DNA of 64,000 nucleotides, from assembly GCF_021044625.1 (NCBI RefSeq), contig NZ_CP087999.1:4609001-4673000 (forward strand). The letters run 5' to 3'. Positions 9,178 through 18,722 of the stretch are shown piece by piece; the stretch's first letter is position 1, and each line of letters opens with the position of its first letter. The position numbers and the translations under genes are program-made. The notes below the pieces were generated by a model. That model did not search any database. It was not told the DNA's origin and worked only from the letters and a program-made list of their open reading frames with translations. The DNA comes from Geomonas sp. RF6 (GTDB lineage Bacteria > Desulfobacterota > Desulfuromonadia > Geobacterales > Geobacteraceae).

Positions 9178-9675
9178 CTACTTCGTGGCCGCCTTCTGCT
9201 TGGCTACCCTCGTCCTCGTTTTTGCCGGCTTGGCGGGAGCACCCTTTTTCGCTTCGATGTTGGCCATCCTCACCTCACGCGCCTTGGCGAGGTTCGCGGC
9301 AAGCCCTCTGTCCTGCGCCATCTTCCTTCTCGCCTCGGAGTAGCTCTTGGCCGAGAGCGGCTGCTTGCTGGGGATGCCGAACTGCTTCTTGTACTCCCCC
9401 GGCTTCATGTTGTGCGCAGTACTCAGGTGACGCGCAAGCGTCTTGAACCCGCCCTTGCCACACACCATGCAGACGACTTCTCCCTTTCTAAATGCTTCCT
9501 TTACTGTCAGTGAAGGCTTGGCTTCTTCCGGACCTTCCATAGGCTGGCCAGCCTCGAGATTCTTTAAAGCATTGTGCACTTTCCCAATCTCAAAGATGAG
9601 TTGTTCGGATGTCATAGGTGTACTAGAAGCATGGGATGCCACTATCTGAGCCGCAATTTCTACCAAAGTTGCCAT
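9178..9675 (-). CDS. MucR/Ros family zinc-finger transcriptional regulator
   Basis: This 165-residue DNA-binding regulator has the MucR layout: an N-terminal oligomerisation region and a central zinc finger. The finger has Cys pair CMVCGKGG and then RHLSTAHNM supplying the His ligands. The FGIP motif follows (YKKQFGIPSKQPLSAKSYSEARRKMA). The C-terminal 30 residues are Lys/Ala-rich (AKPAKTRTRVAKQKAATK), histone-tail-like, and longer than in classical MucR. A strong GGAGGA ribosome site precedes the ATG. The promoter contains a 15-bp palindrome, which suggests autoregulation, as known for Ros and MucR. Targets here are unknown. Confidence 0.9.
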   Translation of the reverse strand: MATLVEIAAQIVASHASSTPMTSEQLIFEIGKVHNALKNLEAGQPMEGPEEAKPSLTVKEAFRKGEVVCMVCGKGGFKTLARHLSTAHNMKPGEYKKQFGIPSKQPLSAKSYSEARRKMAQDRGLAANLAKAREVRMANIEAKKGAPAKPAKTRTRVAKQKAATK

Positions 9676-9713
9676 CGAGTGTTCCTCCGTATCATAAAAA
9701 TCCAGTTGACTCG

Positions 9714-9742
9714 ATTATTCCTGTGTTTCACAGGATTGTCAA
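9714..9742 (-). promoter_or_regulatory. mucR promoter with embedded palindromic operator
   Basis: On the minus strand TTGACA (9742-9737) and AATAAT (9719-9714) are spaced by 17 bp. The spacer contains the perfect inverted repeat CCTGTG-TTT-CACAGG at 9720-9734. A protein bound there would block RNA polymerase. The start codon lies about 40 bp downstream. Confidence 0.8.
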
Positions 9743-10050
9743 CACGATTTGTTGCAAAACGATTATGGCTTTCTGAGTGCTACAGGTTTTATATCGTGTT
9801 TCTCAAAGAGAACGCCAGTTACAGCAGAGCGTATGATCGTACCTCCTCTCCTTCCTGGAGGAACTATGAGACTACAATGTGTGTTGCCTAAGCCCTGATG
9901 CAGGCCTCGCCACCAATGGAAATTGAAGAAGACCTGCCACGGTAAGAGAGGTAAAGATAAACGAGCCGGGGTGTCGCAAAGATTATCTGGACGAGAGGAT
10001 CAGGGAGGGGCTTTTATAGGAAACGGCCGGTGATTGTGTCAGTCAACTTC
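9743..10050. other. Intergenic stretch, nothing recognised
   Basis: About 300 bp lie between the mucR promoter and the stop of the KaiB/PAS gene. I see no convincing ORF, tRNA or riboswitch. The only structure is a short hairpin-like cctcctctccttcctggaggaac near 9840. It is less GC-rich than the surroundings. Confidence 0.5.
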
Positions 10051-11217
10051 TCACTGTTTCAGGTTCCGCACTTCCTCTTCAAGTGCGAAGATCTGCCTCT
10101 TCAGCTCGGCCATGCGCAACTCGCGTCCGACGAAGAACTTGTTCATCGTTTCCAGCTGGCTGTTACTTTCCTCCAGCTCGGCGGTACGCTCACGCACCCG
10201 TGCCTCAAGCTCTTCGTTGAGGGCGCGGACAGCGTCCTCTGCCTCCAGACGCTCTTCGATCTCCTTCATGAGCTTCTTGTTGGCAGCCGCAAGTTCAGCG
10301 GTCCTCTCACGTACCAGGTCTTCAAGGCGGCTATGGTAGCGCAAAAGTTCCGCCTCCGCATTCCTCATGCCGGTCACATCCTGGACCATCAATAGGAAAT
10401 AGCTCTGCCCCTCCCGGGGATGCTGCACGAGCCCGACGGAAAATCGGAGCCACACCTGGTCCCCTCCCTTCTTGCGGTACAGCGTCTCCCCCTCGCAAAA
10501 TCCGCTCTCGCAGGGGCGCCCGCCCGTCAGCTTCAGCTCCTCCGCCGTCCCCCCCTGCTCACCGGTAAGATCGCCGAGCTGCATCTTGAGAAGCTCGCAG
10601 GGAGGGAGCCCGGTTATGCCTGAGAGGCGATGGTTGATGCGCAAAAAGGTGAAATCGTGGGAGAGGAGGGCCATTCCCAGGGGAGCTTCCTCGAAGATGC
10701 GCCTGAAGTTCTGCGCGTCATCGTGCACCGCCTGTTGTGCGGAAGGAAGAATGATGGGGACCGCAGCTGCCGGATCGAGGACCATGTCCACCCCCTCCCC
10801 GACCAGTGCCTGCAGCTCGTTCTTCGTCTCGGTGACGCGTCGCGCTAAGGCTAGCCTCGCCTCCTCCGACTCCTGCGCCGCAGGCAACCGTTCTTCATCC
10901 TTAGCATAAAGAAGACGGAGCACCTCTTTCGGCTCGGCAAAGATGCCGGTGACTACAGCAAAGGGTTCGGTGGCACGCACCAGAGCAGGCGTCGTGAAGA
11001 CGCAGTCGGCGAGCGCAGCCGCGGGGAAGGTGAGGGCGTCCACGATCTTCAGGGTGTACTGCTCGGGGGGGACTTGCAGCAGTATGGCGCGCACGTTCTC
11101 CAGAGCGCGGGTGGAGGCGGGTGCATTATCCGCGAGGTAGAGCCGGAGATGCACGACGCCGGAAGCACCCCGGCCCGATGCGTCAGCTCCCCTGCCATCT
11201 CTCCCCGCCCCTCGCAT
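10051..11217 (-). CDS. KaiB-like domain / PAS / coiled-coil protein
   Basis: This is a 388-residue soluble protein. Residues about 21-96 match the KaiB/SasA-N thioredoxin-like fold: LRLYLADNAPASTRALENV, then LKIVDALTFP and TTPALVRATEPFAVVTG. A PAS domain follows (about 168-288; FRRIFEEAPLGMALLSHDF). The last 95 residues form a long coiled coil with two RERTAEL blocks and the FFVGRELRMAELK motif common in Geobacter sensor proteins. There is no kinase, cyclase or receiver output domain. It may be an adaptor or scaffold that senses through PAS and binds partners through the KaiB-like head. I prefer the ATG at 11217 (AAGGGGGGAG upstream); a GTG at 11283 would add 22 residues without a ribosome site. 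Confidence 0.82.
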   Translation of the reverse strand: MRGAGRDGRGADASGRGASGVVHLRLYLADNAPASTRALENVRAILLQVPPEQYTLKIVDALTFPAAALADCVFTTPALVRATEPFAVVTGIFAEPKEVLRLLYAKDEERLPAAQESEEARLALARRVTETKNELQALVGEGVDMVLDPAAAVPIILPSAQQAVHDDAQNFRRIFEEAPLGMALLSHDFTFLRINHRLSGITGLPPCELLKMQLGDLTGEQGGTAEELKLTGGRPCESGFCEGETLYRKKGGDQVWLRFSVGLVQHPREGQSYFLLMVQDVTGMRNAEAELLRYHSRLEDLVRERTAELAAANKKLMKEIEERLEAEDAVRALNEELEARVRERTAELEESNSQLETMNKFFVGRELRMAELKRQIFALEEEVRNLKQ

Positions 11218-11348
11218 GCTCCCCCCTTGCACTGAATACGGCGCGCTTGCAGACATTGTTAATAAGATATACAGCACGCTCACTCATAGACAAGAATGGA
11301 GCTGAATATGGCGCACAGCATCTGCGCGCCTCTTCAGAGAAAATTAGG

Positions 11349-11377
11349 TTGACGCCGATACGGCAATAAAGTATTAG
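11349..11377 (+). promoter_or_regulatory. Sigma-70 promoter for the riboswitch operon
   Basis: TTGACG and TATTAG are separated by 17 bp. The -10 box ends about 43 bp before the P1 stem of the SAM riboswitch. Confidence 0.7.
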
Positions 11378-11419
11378 TTATACCCATCGCCGCACCCGAA
11401 GCGGCACACATAGCACGTA

Positions 11420-11522
11420 CTTATCTAGAGCGACCGAGGGACTGGCCCTGTGACGTCGCGGCAACCTCCCCGCAGGGGAAGGTGCCAAATCCTGCGAAAC
11501 GGCAACGTTTCGGAAGATAAGG
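11420..11522 (+). ncRNA. SAM-I riboswitch (S-box leader)
   Basis: The leader has the S-box signature. P1 strand CTTATC at 11420 pairs with GATAAG at 11516. The core GAGGGACTGGCCC and GGCAACC are present, then GGTGCCAAATCCTGC. S-adenosylmethionine binding closes P1 and favours the terminator at 11547. The two genes downstream belong to the methionine and cysteine pathway, as expected. Confidence 0.95.
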
Positions 11523-11546
11523 AAGCGCGGACCATCTCTCCAAGAC

Positions 11547-11583
11547 AGTCCCCTTCCGCCCCCGGATGGGGACTTTTCATTTT
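11547..11583 (+). terminator. SAM-controlled terminator of the S-box leader
   Basis: The stem agtcccc / ggggact is followed by TTTTCATTTT just before the ribosome site. It is the expression platform of the riboswitch; an alternative pairing with upstream GC-rich sequence would act as antiterminator. Confidence 0.8.
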
Positions 11584-11596
11584 GGAGGAGCACAGA

Positions 11597-12730
11597 ATGC
11601 AGATCGCCACGCAGGCAGCACAGATCGGCCTCGACCGGGCCAGCAGGACCGGCGCCGTGACCGTCCCCATTTACCAGACCGCCACCTTCAGGCACCCCGG
11701 CCTCGGGCAGAGTACCGGATACGACTACTCGAGATCCGGGAACCCCACAAGGGAGGCGCTCGAGGAGGGGCTCGCCCGTCTCGAGGGAGGATGCCGCGGC
11801 TTCGCCTTCTCCTCCGGAATGGCGGCCATCACCACCCTCCTTCTCCTCTTCAAGCAGGGGGACCACATCATCGTCACCGAAGACCTGTACGGCGGCTCGT
11901 ACCGGCTCTTCGAGAAGATCTTCCAGCGCTTCGGCCTCACCTTCAGCTACGTCGACACGAGCGACACCGAAGAGGTCGCCCGCGCCATTCGTCCGGAGAC
12001 GGCGGCGCTTTTCGTGGAGTCCCTGACAAACCCGCTCCTGAAGATCGCCGACGTGGCCGCCCTCGCCTCCCTGTGCCAGAAGCGCGGCATCCTCAGCATC
12101 GTGGACAACACATTCCTGACCCCATACCTGCTTCGCCCCCTCGATCTCGGCGCCGACATCGCCCTCTACAGCGGCAGCAAATACCTTGCGGGACACAACG
12201 ACACGATCTGCGGTCTCGTCGCGGTGAAGGACGCAGAGCTAGCCGAACGGGTCTACTTCCACCAGAACGGGGGGGGGGCGGTCCTCGGTCCGCAGGATTC
12301 CTTCCTCACCATCCGCGGTATGAAGACGCTCTCCGTGCGGCTGGACAGGCAGCAGGAAAACGCCCACGCCATCGCACACTTTCTGGTGAACCACCCGAAG
12401 GTAGCTCGCGTCTACTACCCGGGGCTTCCGGAGCACCCGGGGCACGATCTCATGAAACGGATCAGCCGGGGATTCGGCGCGATGATCGCCTTCGAGGTGA
12501 CGGAGCCCGAACTGGTGGAGCGGCTGCTGCTGAAGACGGAGCTCATCTCCTTTGCGGAGAGCCTCGGAGGTGTGGAGAGCCTCATCACCTTCCCGCAGGT
12601 GCAGACCCACGCGGACATAGAGCCGGAAAAACAGGAACGCCTCGGGATAAACAACGTCCTTCTGCGCCTTTCCGTCGGTATAGAGGACAAAGACGACCTG
12701 ATCGCAGATCTGGCCAAGGCACTGGAGTGA
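11597..12730 (+). CDS. PLP-dependent trans-sulfuration enzyme (MetI-like cystathionine gamma-synthase)
   Basis: This 377-residue enzyme belongs to the Cys/Met-metabolism PLP family. The cofactor lysine lies in YSGSKYLAGHND. Other family motifs are YDYSRSGNPTREALE near the N-terminus, SSGMAAI, and the C-terminal LRLSVGIED. By analogy with the S-box-controlled metIC operon of Bacillus, this first gene most likely makes cystathionine from an activated homoserine and cysteine. A direct sulfhydrylase or gamma-lyase role cannot be excluded from sequence alone. The ATG at 11597 has a GGAGGAG ribosome site immediately after the riboswitch terminator, so earlier in-frame starts inside the leader are rejected. 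Confidence 0.9.
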   Translation: MQIATQAAQIGLDRASRTGAVTVPIYQTATFRHPGLGQSTGYDYSRSGNPTREALEEGLARLEGGCRGFAFSSGMAAITTLLLLFKQGDHIIVTEDLYGGSYRLFEKIFQRFGLTFSYVDTSDTEEVARAIRPETAALFVESLTNPLLKIADVAALASLCQKRGILSIVDNTFLTPYLLRPLDLGADIALYSGSKYLAGHNDTICGLVAVKDAELAERVYFHQNGGGAVLGPQDSFLTIRGMKTLSVRLDRQQENAHAIAHFLVNHPKVARVYYPGLPEHPGHDLMKRISRGFGAMIAFEVTEPELVERLLLKTELISFAESLGGVESLITFPQVQTHADIEPEKQERLGINNVLLRLSVGIEDKDDLIADLAKALE

Positions 12731-12794
12731 GCCTTCATCCGCTGCACCTCGGCATGGGTGGATCTGAGTACTGATACATCTCCTCAAGGAGGGA

Positions 12795-13934
12795 ATGATG
12801 AAATTCGCGACACAACTAATCCACGGCGGTCCCGCGGTCGATCCGGAATACGGGTCGCTGTGCCACCCGCTTTACCACTCCTCCACCTTTGCGCAGCAGT
12901 CGATGGACCACTTCGGCAGGTTCGACTACGCACGTTCAGGCAATCCGACGAGGGAAGCGCTGGAAGAAGCGATAGCATCCCTCGAGGGTGGCTCGACAGG
13001 GCTCGCCTTCGCCTCCGGGATGGCGGCGATCTCCTCCACCTTTCTCCTCTTCTCCCCCGGCGACCATCTCGTAGTGTGCGAGGATGTGTACGGCGGCACC
13101 TTCCGCGCGCTCTCCACCCTCTTCGCGCGCTGGGGGCTCACGGTCACCTTCGTGGATGCCACCGACATATCCGCCATCGGCGCGGCGATCCTCCCCCATA
13201 CGAAAGCGATCTACCTGGAGACGCCGTCGAATCCGCTCATAAAGATCACCGACCTGCGGCAGGCGGCCGCCCTGGCGAAAAGGCACGGGCTCCTCACCAT
13301 CGTGGACAACACCTTCATGACCCCGTACCTGCAGCGCCCGCTGGAGCTCGGCTGCGATATCGTGCTGCACAGCGGCACGAAGTTCCTCAACGGGCACAGC
13401 GACGTGGTGTGCGGCTTTGCGGTGACCGCTGATCCGGAGGTGGGTAAGAGGCTGCAGTTTATCCAGAACGCATTCGGAGCGGTGCTCGGGCCGCAGGACT
13501 CCTGGCTGGTGCTGCGCGGCCTGAAGACGCTGAAGGTGAGAATGGAGCAGAGCCAGTCGGCGGCAGGGCAGATCGTGCAGTGGCTCGAGTCGCAGCAGTG
13601 TGTCACGAAGGTTTACTACCCCGGTCTCCCGAGCCATCCGGGATTCCAGGTGCACCGCGAGCAGGCAAGCGGCGCCGGCGCCGTACTCTCTTTTGAGCTG
13701 GAGTCGTACATCCTGACCAAGAGGCTTCTGGAGGGGGTGAAACTTTGCGCCTTCGCGGTGAGTCTCGGCGGGGTCGAGAGCATCCTCTCCTACCCCGCCC
13801 GCATGTCGCATGCCTCGATGCCCGCCGAGGAGCGGGAAGCGCGCGGGATAAAGGACACCCTGGTGCGCCTGTCGGTCGGGCTGGAAGACCCCGCCGACCT
13901 CATGGCCGACCTCGACCGGGTACTGAACGGCTAA
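12795..13934 (+). CDS. PLP-dependent trans-sulfuration enzyme (MetC-like cystathionine beta-lyase)
   Basis: This 379-residue paralogue of the preceding enzyme has the PLP lysine in HSGTKFLNGHSD. It also shows DYARSGNPTREALEE, ASGMAAISS, VDNTFMTPYLQRPLELG and the C-terminal LVRLSVGLEDP. It starts 64 bp after the upstream stop with no terminator, so both genes share the SAM-riboswitch transcript. By operon analogy it would cleave cystathionine to homocysteine. Substrate specificity in this family is hard to read from sequence. Tandem ATG codons are present at 12795 and 12798; the AGGAGG site favours the second. Confidence 0.9.
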   Translation: MMKFATQLIHGGPAVDPEYGSLCHPLYHSSTFAQQSMDHFGRFDYARSGNPTREALEEAIASLEGGSTGLAFASGMAAISSTFLLFSPGDHLVVCEDVYGGTFRALSTLFARWGLTVTFVDATDISAIGAAILPHTKAIYLETPSNPLIKITDLRQAAALAKRHGLLTIVDNTFMTPYLQRPLELGCDIVLHSGTKFLNGHSDVVCGFAVTADPEVGKRLQFIQNAFGAVLGPQDSWLVLRGLKTLKVRMEQSQSAAGQIVQWLESQQCVTKVYYPGLPSHPGFQVHREQASGAGAVLSFELESYILTKRLLEGVKLCAFAVSLGGVESILSYPARMSHASMPAEEREARGIKDTLVRLSVGLEDPADLMADLDRVLNG

Positions 13935-13944
13935 CAGACCGTCC

Positions 13945-14034
13945 ATGTAGGCCGGAATAAGCGGAGCGTTTCCGGCAGGTGCCGGTTCGACAACTGCTGC
14001 CGGGAACGCCTGCGGCTTATCCCTGCCTACATTT
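13945..14034. repeat. REP-like palindrome pair 1
   Basis: Two imperfect hairpins face each other. The left arm is gccggaataagcggagcgtt-tccggc; the right arm is gccgggaacgcctgcggctta-tcc-ggc-like. Both carry GTAGGCC / GGCCTAC-type ends. The element follows the second trans-sulfuration gene. It resembles the REP/BIME elements of enterobacteria in arm sequence. Confidence 0.8.
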
Positions 14035-14141
14035 ATCCCGTCATCCATGCAAAGCAGGGCGCTTTATTGGCGGGCTTTTGTATACAATATCGCCAGCTTA
14101 CGCAGGATCGAAAATTTTTTGTCATTGAGTCAAATTTATAT

Positions 14142-14169
14142 TTGACATCTAACTGACGAATTTGATAAA
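14142..14169 (+). promoter_or_regulatory. Promoter of the cold-shock gene
   Basis: TTGACA is followed, after 16 bp, by GATAAA. The predicted 5' untranslated region is about 55-60 nt, shorter than in E. coli cspA. Confidence 0.6.
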
Positions 14170-14233
14170 GTGCCGCATCCTTGGATGTCCCTCGGATCAA
14201 ACCAACAAGAAGTAATATGGGAGAAGTAAGGTA

Positions 14234-14434
14234 ATGGTAAACGGAACTGTAAAATGGTTTAACGACAGCAAAGGGTTTGGATTTCTTGAGCAGGAGAACG
14301 GCGAGGACGTATTCGTACACTTCTCCGCTATCAACGGCGACGGCTTCAAAACCCTCACCGAAGGCGAGAGCGTAAGCTTCGAAATCGTCAAAGGTCCGAA
14401 AGGCCTCCAGGCAGCCAACGTTACCCGCGGCTAA
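14234..14434 (+). CDS. Cold-shock protein
   Basis: This is a 66-residue single cold-shock domain, a small OB-fold that binds single-stranded RNA and DNA and melts secondary structure. Both RNA-binding motifs are visible: KGFGFL (RNP1) and VFVHF (RNP2). The start [11 protein letters not shown] is typical. The AGTAAGGTA ribosome site is modest. It is monocistronic, with its own promoter and terminator. Without expression data it may equally be a constitutive family member rather than cold-induced. Confidence 0.97.
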   Translation: MVNGTVKWFNDSKGFGFLEQENGEDVFVHFSAINGDGFKTLTEGESVSFEIVKGPKGLQAANVTRG

Positions 14435-14454
14435 GAGCAACACATACCTTATCT

Positions 14455-14488
14455 AAAAGCTTCGGAGCTTCTCTCCGGAGCTTTTTTT
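14455..14488 (+). terminator. Terminator of the cold-shock gene
   Basis: An 11-bp stem (aagcttcggag / ctccggagctt, one wobble pair), a 5-nt loop and seven T residues lie about 20 bp after the stop codon. Confidence 0.9.
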
Positions 14489-14500
14489 GTGCATGAAATA

Positions 14501-14555
14501 AAAGGCCCTGATACGTCGCCGACCGCTAAAGTTTGGAGGCTCCATCAGGGCCTTT
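14501..14555 (-). terminator. Long-loop terminator after YkgJ-type gene
   Basis: The perfect 12-bp stem aaaggccctgat / atcagggccttt encloses a 31-nt loop. It lies 17 bp beyond the minus-strand stop codon and ends in a T-rich stretch (TTTTATTT). It is adjacent to the plus-strand terminator. Confidence 0.65.
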
Positions 14556-14571
14556 CTCATTTCCCCTCTCT

Positions 14572-15219
14572 TCAGCGCTTTTGCATGGAGTCGAAATTTA
14601 TCAGGAGCGCTGTCGGGATGAAGGTGTCGATCTCGCTGAAACGTTCGCCGAGGAACCTCTCGGTGAAGAGGCGAAAGAGCGCGACTTCTTCCCTGAACAT
14701 CCCGTCAAACGGTGCAGCAAGCCCCTGCAGCTTCAGTGGGTCCTCGTCCAGGAAGTTCATGGTGCACCATTCCTCGTGCATCACTTCCCCGCTTACATCG
14801 ATGAGGGGAATGCCATGCAGCCGGCAGGTCATCGGCCTGTGCCGGTAGACGAGGCACCTTCCATCCTCCCCCAGCAGAACGCACGGCGTCTCGTCCTCCT
14901 CGGGCATCAGCGCGTACCAATCCTCTTCCGGGCGGTAGTTCAGGAAATACGGATGCTCGAAGTCGGGCCACTCCTGCCGCATCTGCGCAACCCGCGCCTC
15001 GCACTTCTCCAGGACACCCCTTTTCGTCTCCTCCGGAAGGGCGTCAAAGCCGAGCTTAAGGTAGTACGCGTCGAGCAGGGTGATGTCGAAGAGGGAGCGG
15101 CAGCAGGACGAGCAGCCGCTGCCGCAGGCGATGGACTGGGGGTAAAGCTCCATGCAGCGGGAGAACCAGGCATCCACCTGTCCGAGCAGTGCTTCCAATT
15201 TTGCAATCATCTTATTCAT
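14572..15219 (-). CDS. YkgJ/CxxCxxCC-type zinc/iron-chelating protein
   Basis: This 215-residue protein carries the cysteine cluster CGSGCSSCC near residue 33. Downstream ligands are in GRCLVYRHRPMTCRLHGIP and HEEWCTMNF. This is the UPF0153/YkgJ arrangement, proposed to bind zinc or an iron-sulfur cluster. No catalytic role is established for the family. The ATG at 15219 (MNKMIAKLEALL) starts at the edge of a mosaic repeat; reading further upstream would translate the repeat and is rejected. No strong ribosome site is visible. Confidence 0.85.
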   Translation of the reverse strand: MNKMIAKLEALLGQVDAWFSRCMELYPQSIACGSGCSSCCRSLFDITLLDAYYLKLGFDALPEETKRGVLEKCEARVAQMRQEWPDFEHPYFLNYRPEEDWYALMPEEDETPCVLLGEDGRCLVYRHRPMTCRLHGIPLIDVSGEVMHEEWCTMNFLDEDPLKLQGLAAPFDGMFREEVALFRLFTERFLGERFSEIDTFIPTALLINFDSMQKR

Positions 15220-15240
15220 AACGCAGCGATTACCAAGGAA

Positions 15241-15506
15241 AATCCCCTGTATCCCCCCTTCGCAAAGGTTCCTCCGGGAATTCCCGAATTCAGCCCGGTC
15301 CTTCCGTTGACGTGAGGGGACACTAGTGGCGCCGCGCTGGAGCACAGGCTTCCCAGCCTGTACCGCGGCGCCAGCCGCGCGGTCTGTGGCGGCTGCGCCG
15401 CCATCGCAGGCAAGATGCCTACGCTCCAGCGTGGGGGCACCCGGATTCTTTGTAGCGCGTTCCCCACAATTCCCGGAAGATCCTTTGCAAAGGGGGGGAC
15501 GCGGGT
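15241..15506. repeat. Mosaic palindromic repeat, locus B
   Basis: This is an inverted copy of the locus A element. It has outer modules ccccccttcgcaaaggttcctccgggaattcc and the core from cagcccggtccttccgttgacg to ggattctttgtagcgcg. It lies between the YkgJ-type gene start and the pyrE terminator. It is nearly identical to loci A and C across the core. Confidence 0.85.
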
Positions 15507-15566
15507 TGTCGTGTAGCGGTTACTGGAAAGTTAGCGGGTCTTCGAAGTGCGCAGAGTGCGTCGTGT

Positions 15567-15607
15567 AAAAACAGCAAAAGCGGCGGTTCGAGAACCGCCG
15601 CTTTTGC
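15567..15607 (-). terminator. Terminator of the pur-pyrE cluster
   Basis: The perfect 16-bp stem gcaaaagcggcggttc / gaaccgccgcttttgc has a 2-nt centre and a T5 run on the minus strand, 24 bp past the pyrE stop. Confidence 0.92.
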
Positions 15608-15630
15608 GCCAAGCTTGATCCGAGGCCGCT

Positions 15631-16175
15631 CTAGGCGAGAATGTCGGACTTGGTGAAGATCGACTTCAGCCAGTACCCTTCCTTCTCGATATTCTCGCGA
15701 CCACCTTCCTCACGGTCGACGAGGGTTACCACGCCAAGGACCTTCAGCCCTTCTTCCTCTGCCCTCTTGATCGCCTTCAGCGAAGATCCGCCGCTCGTTA
15801 CCACGTCCTCGACGATGACGACCTGGGTGCCGGCAGGGAGGTTCTTTCTACCCTCCAGCCATGCTCCTGTGCCGTGACCTTTCGGCTCTTTCCTGATGAT
15901 GAAAGCAGGAACCGGCTTCCCTTCCAGGAAACTGACCACAGAGGTCGCCGTGGCAATAGGATCGGCACCGAGGGTGAGCCCCCCTACCCCGCCGAGCCCC
16001 TCGACATCGCGGACTGCTTCAAAGAAAAGCTTTCCGGTGAGGTACCCCCCTTCAGGGTGCAGGGTGGTCTGCTTGCCGTCGAAGTAGAAGTCGCTCTCCC
16101 TGCCGGAGGCAAGGGTGACCTTCCGCTTCTCGTACGACAACTCGATGATGATCTTCTTTAACCGCTCTTTTTCTG

Positions 16176-16179
<4 letters not shown>
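15631..16179 (-). CDS. pyrE: Orotate phosphoribosyltransferase
   Basis: PyrE joins orotate to PRPP to make orotidine 5'-phosphate in pyrimidine synthesis. The 182-residue product has the PRPP-binding motif [18 protein letters not shown] near residue 120 and the orotate-side segment [20 protein letters not shown]. The start codon overlaps the purF stop as ATGA, so translation is probably coupled. Placing a pyrimidine gene at the end of a purine cluster joins two PRPP-consuming steps on one transcript. Confidence 0.97.
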
Positions 16180-17606
<1,427 letters not shown>

Positions 17607-17758
17607 GTATATAGCTCCTTGCATGTCGCTCGAAAGCGGGAGGAGTAGTTCCGCCCGCTCCGGAAGAGACATAGAAAAAAATCTAGAACCTGAAAAAGCT
17701 TCTCCACGGGACATTCCGGATTACTGCTCCCGGTGTCCGCGTGCAACCGCCTTTGATG

Positions 17759-18592
17759 CTAAAAGTGCTTCTTTACGTAGTCTGCTGCATTCTTGAAGAA
17801 GATGAGACCGTCGCCTGCCTCGGGGAGCTCTTCCCTCGTCCAGCGCGGGTGCTGTGTGCGGTGCACGAATGCTTCCGGGTGCGGCATGAGCCCCATGACG
17901 CGGCCTGTTTCGTCGCAGATACCTGCGATGGCGTTGGTAGAGCCGTTGGGATTTTCGGGGAACTCCATGGTGGGAGCGTCGTATTCCTTGTCAGAGTATT
18001 TTAGACAAGAAAGGTGCCCGGTTTCAATCTTTTCCAGCGTCGCCTCGCAATCGACGAGGAATTTTCCTTCGCCGTGCCGGATCGGGAGGTAGATCCCCTT
18101 CTCGATCCCGGCTGTATAGAGGGACGGGGAGGCGGTGTCGCACTTCAGGTAGCACCAGCGGTCCTGGAACCTGCCGTTCGCGTTGTAGGTAAGGGTCGCG
18201 CTCTGCTTCAGGTAGTCCCCGCCGATGGCGGGGAGCATTCCCATCTTCACCAGGAGCTGGAAGCCGTTGCATACGCCGAGGATGAGCTTCCCGTCCTCGA
18301 TGAAGCGCAGAAACTGGTCGATGAGGCGCTCGGACTTCCCTTCCACGACAGCGTGGCGCAGACGGTGCGCCTGTGCCTTTGCGCTTCCGAGGTCGTCGCC
18401 GTCCAGGAAGCCGCCGGTAAGGTTCAGAAAGTGGTAGTCGTCGAGCCGCACTTCACCGGACATGAGCTCGGAGATGTGTGCGATGCGGGCCTCGTCGAAG
18501 CCGCCGAGCCGGCAGGCGTGCGCCGCCTCGTTCTCGCAGTTGGTGCCGTTTCCCGTTATGACCAGCGCTTTTGCTATTGTCATCTGATTCAA
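17759..18592 (-). CDS. purQ: Phosphoribosylformylglycinamidine synthase, glutaminase subunit
   Basis: This glutamine amidotransferase supplies ammonia to PurL in the fourth step of purine synthesis. The class I triad is visible: nucleophile Cys in LILGVCNGFQLL and His-Glu in MPHPEAF. At 277 residues it is about 50 longer than the usual small PurQ. It resembles the glutaminase domain of the large fused PurL (LPIRHGEGKF). This agrees with its partner being a large-type PurL lacking that domain. An ATG three codons downstream (18583) is a possible start. Confidence 0.93.
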   Translation of the reverse strand: MNQMTIAKALVITGNGTNCENEAAHACRLGGFDEARIAHISELMSGEVRLDDYHFLNLTGGFLDGDDLGSAKAQAHRLRHAVVEGKSERLIDQFLRFIEDGKLILGVCNGFQLLVKMGMLPAIGGDYLKQSATLTYNANGRFQDRWCYLKCDTASPSLYTAGIEKGIYLPIRHGEGKFLVDCEATLEKIETGHLSCLKYSDKEYDAPTMEFPENPNGSTNAIAGICDETGRVMGLMPHPEAFVHRTQHPRWTREELPEAGDGLIFFKNAADYVKKHF

Positions 18593-18624
18593 TTCCTTTA
18601 TTTCCGCCGAATACTTAAGGCTTT

Positions 18625-18707
18625 GTCCGCAGATTACGCAGATTTACGCAGATTACTATCGCTCGCGATTCACTTGATCTGCCGAAGATCTGCGTAATCG
18701 GCGGATT
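18625..18707. repeat. gattacgcagatt inverted repeat between purQ and purL
   Basis: GTCCGCAGATTACGCAGATT and a further CGCAGATT on the left face GATCTGCGTAATCGGCGGATT on the right, with about 30 bp between. The element fills most of the 130-bp purL-purQ gap and would form a long hairpin in the mRNA. Related copies lie at 24.1-24.5 kb. Confidence 0.8.
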
Positions 18708-18722
18708 GGCTGTTTATGTATT

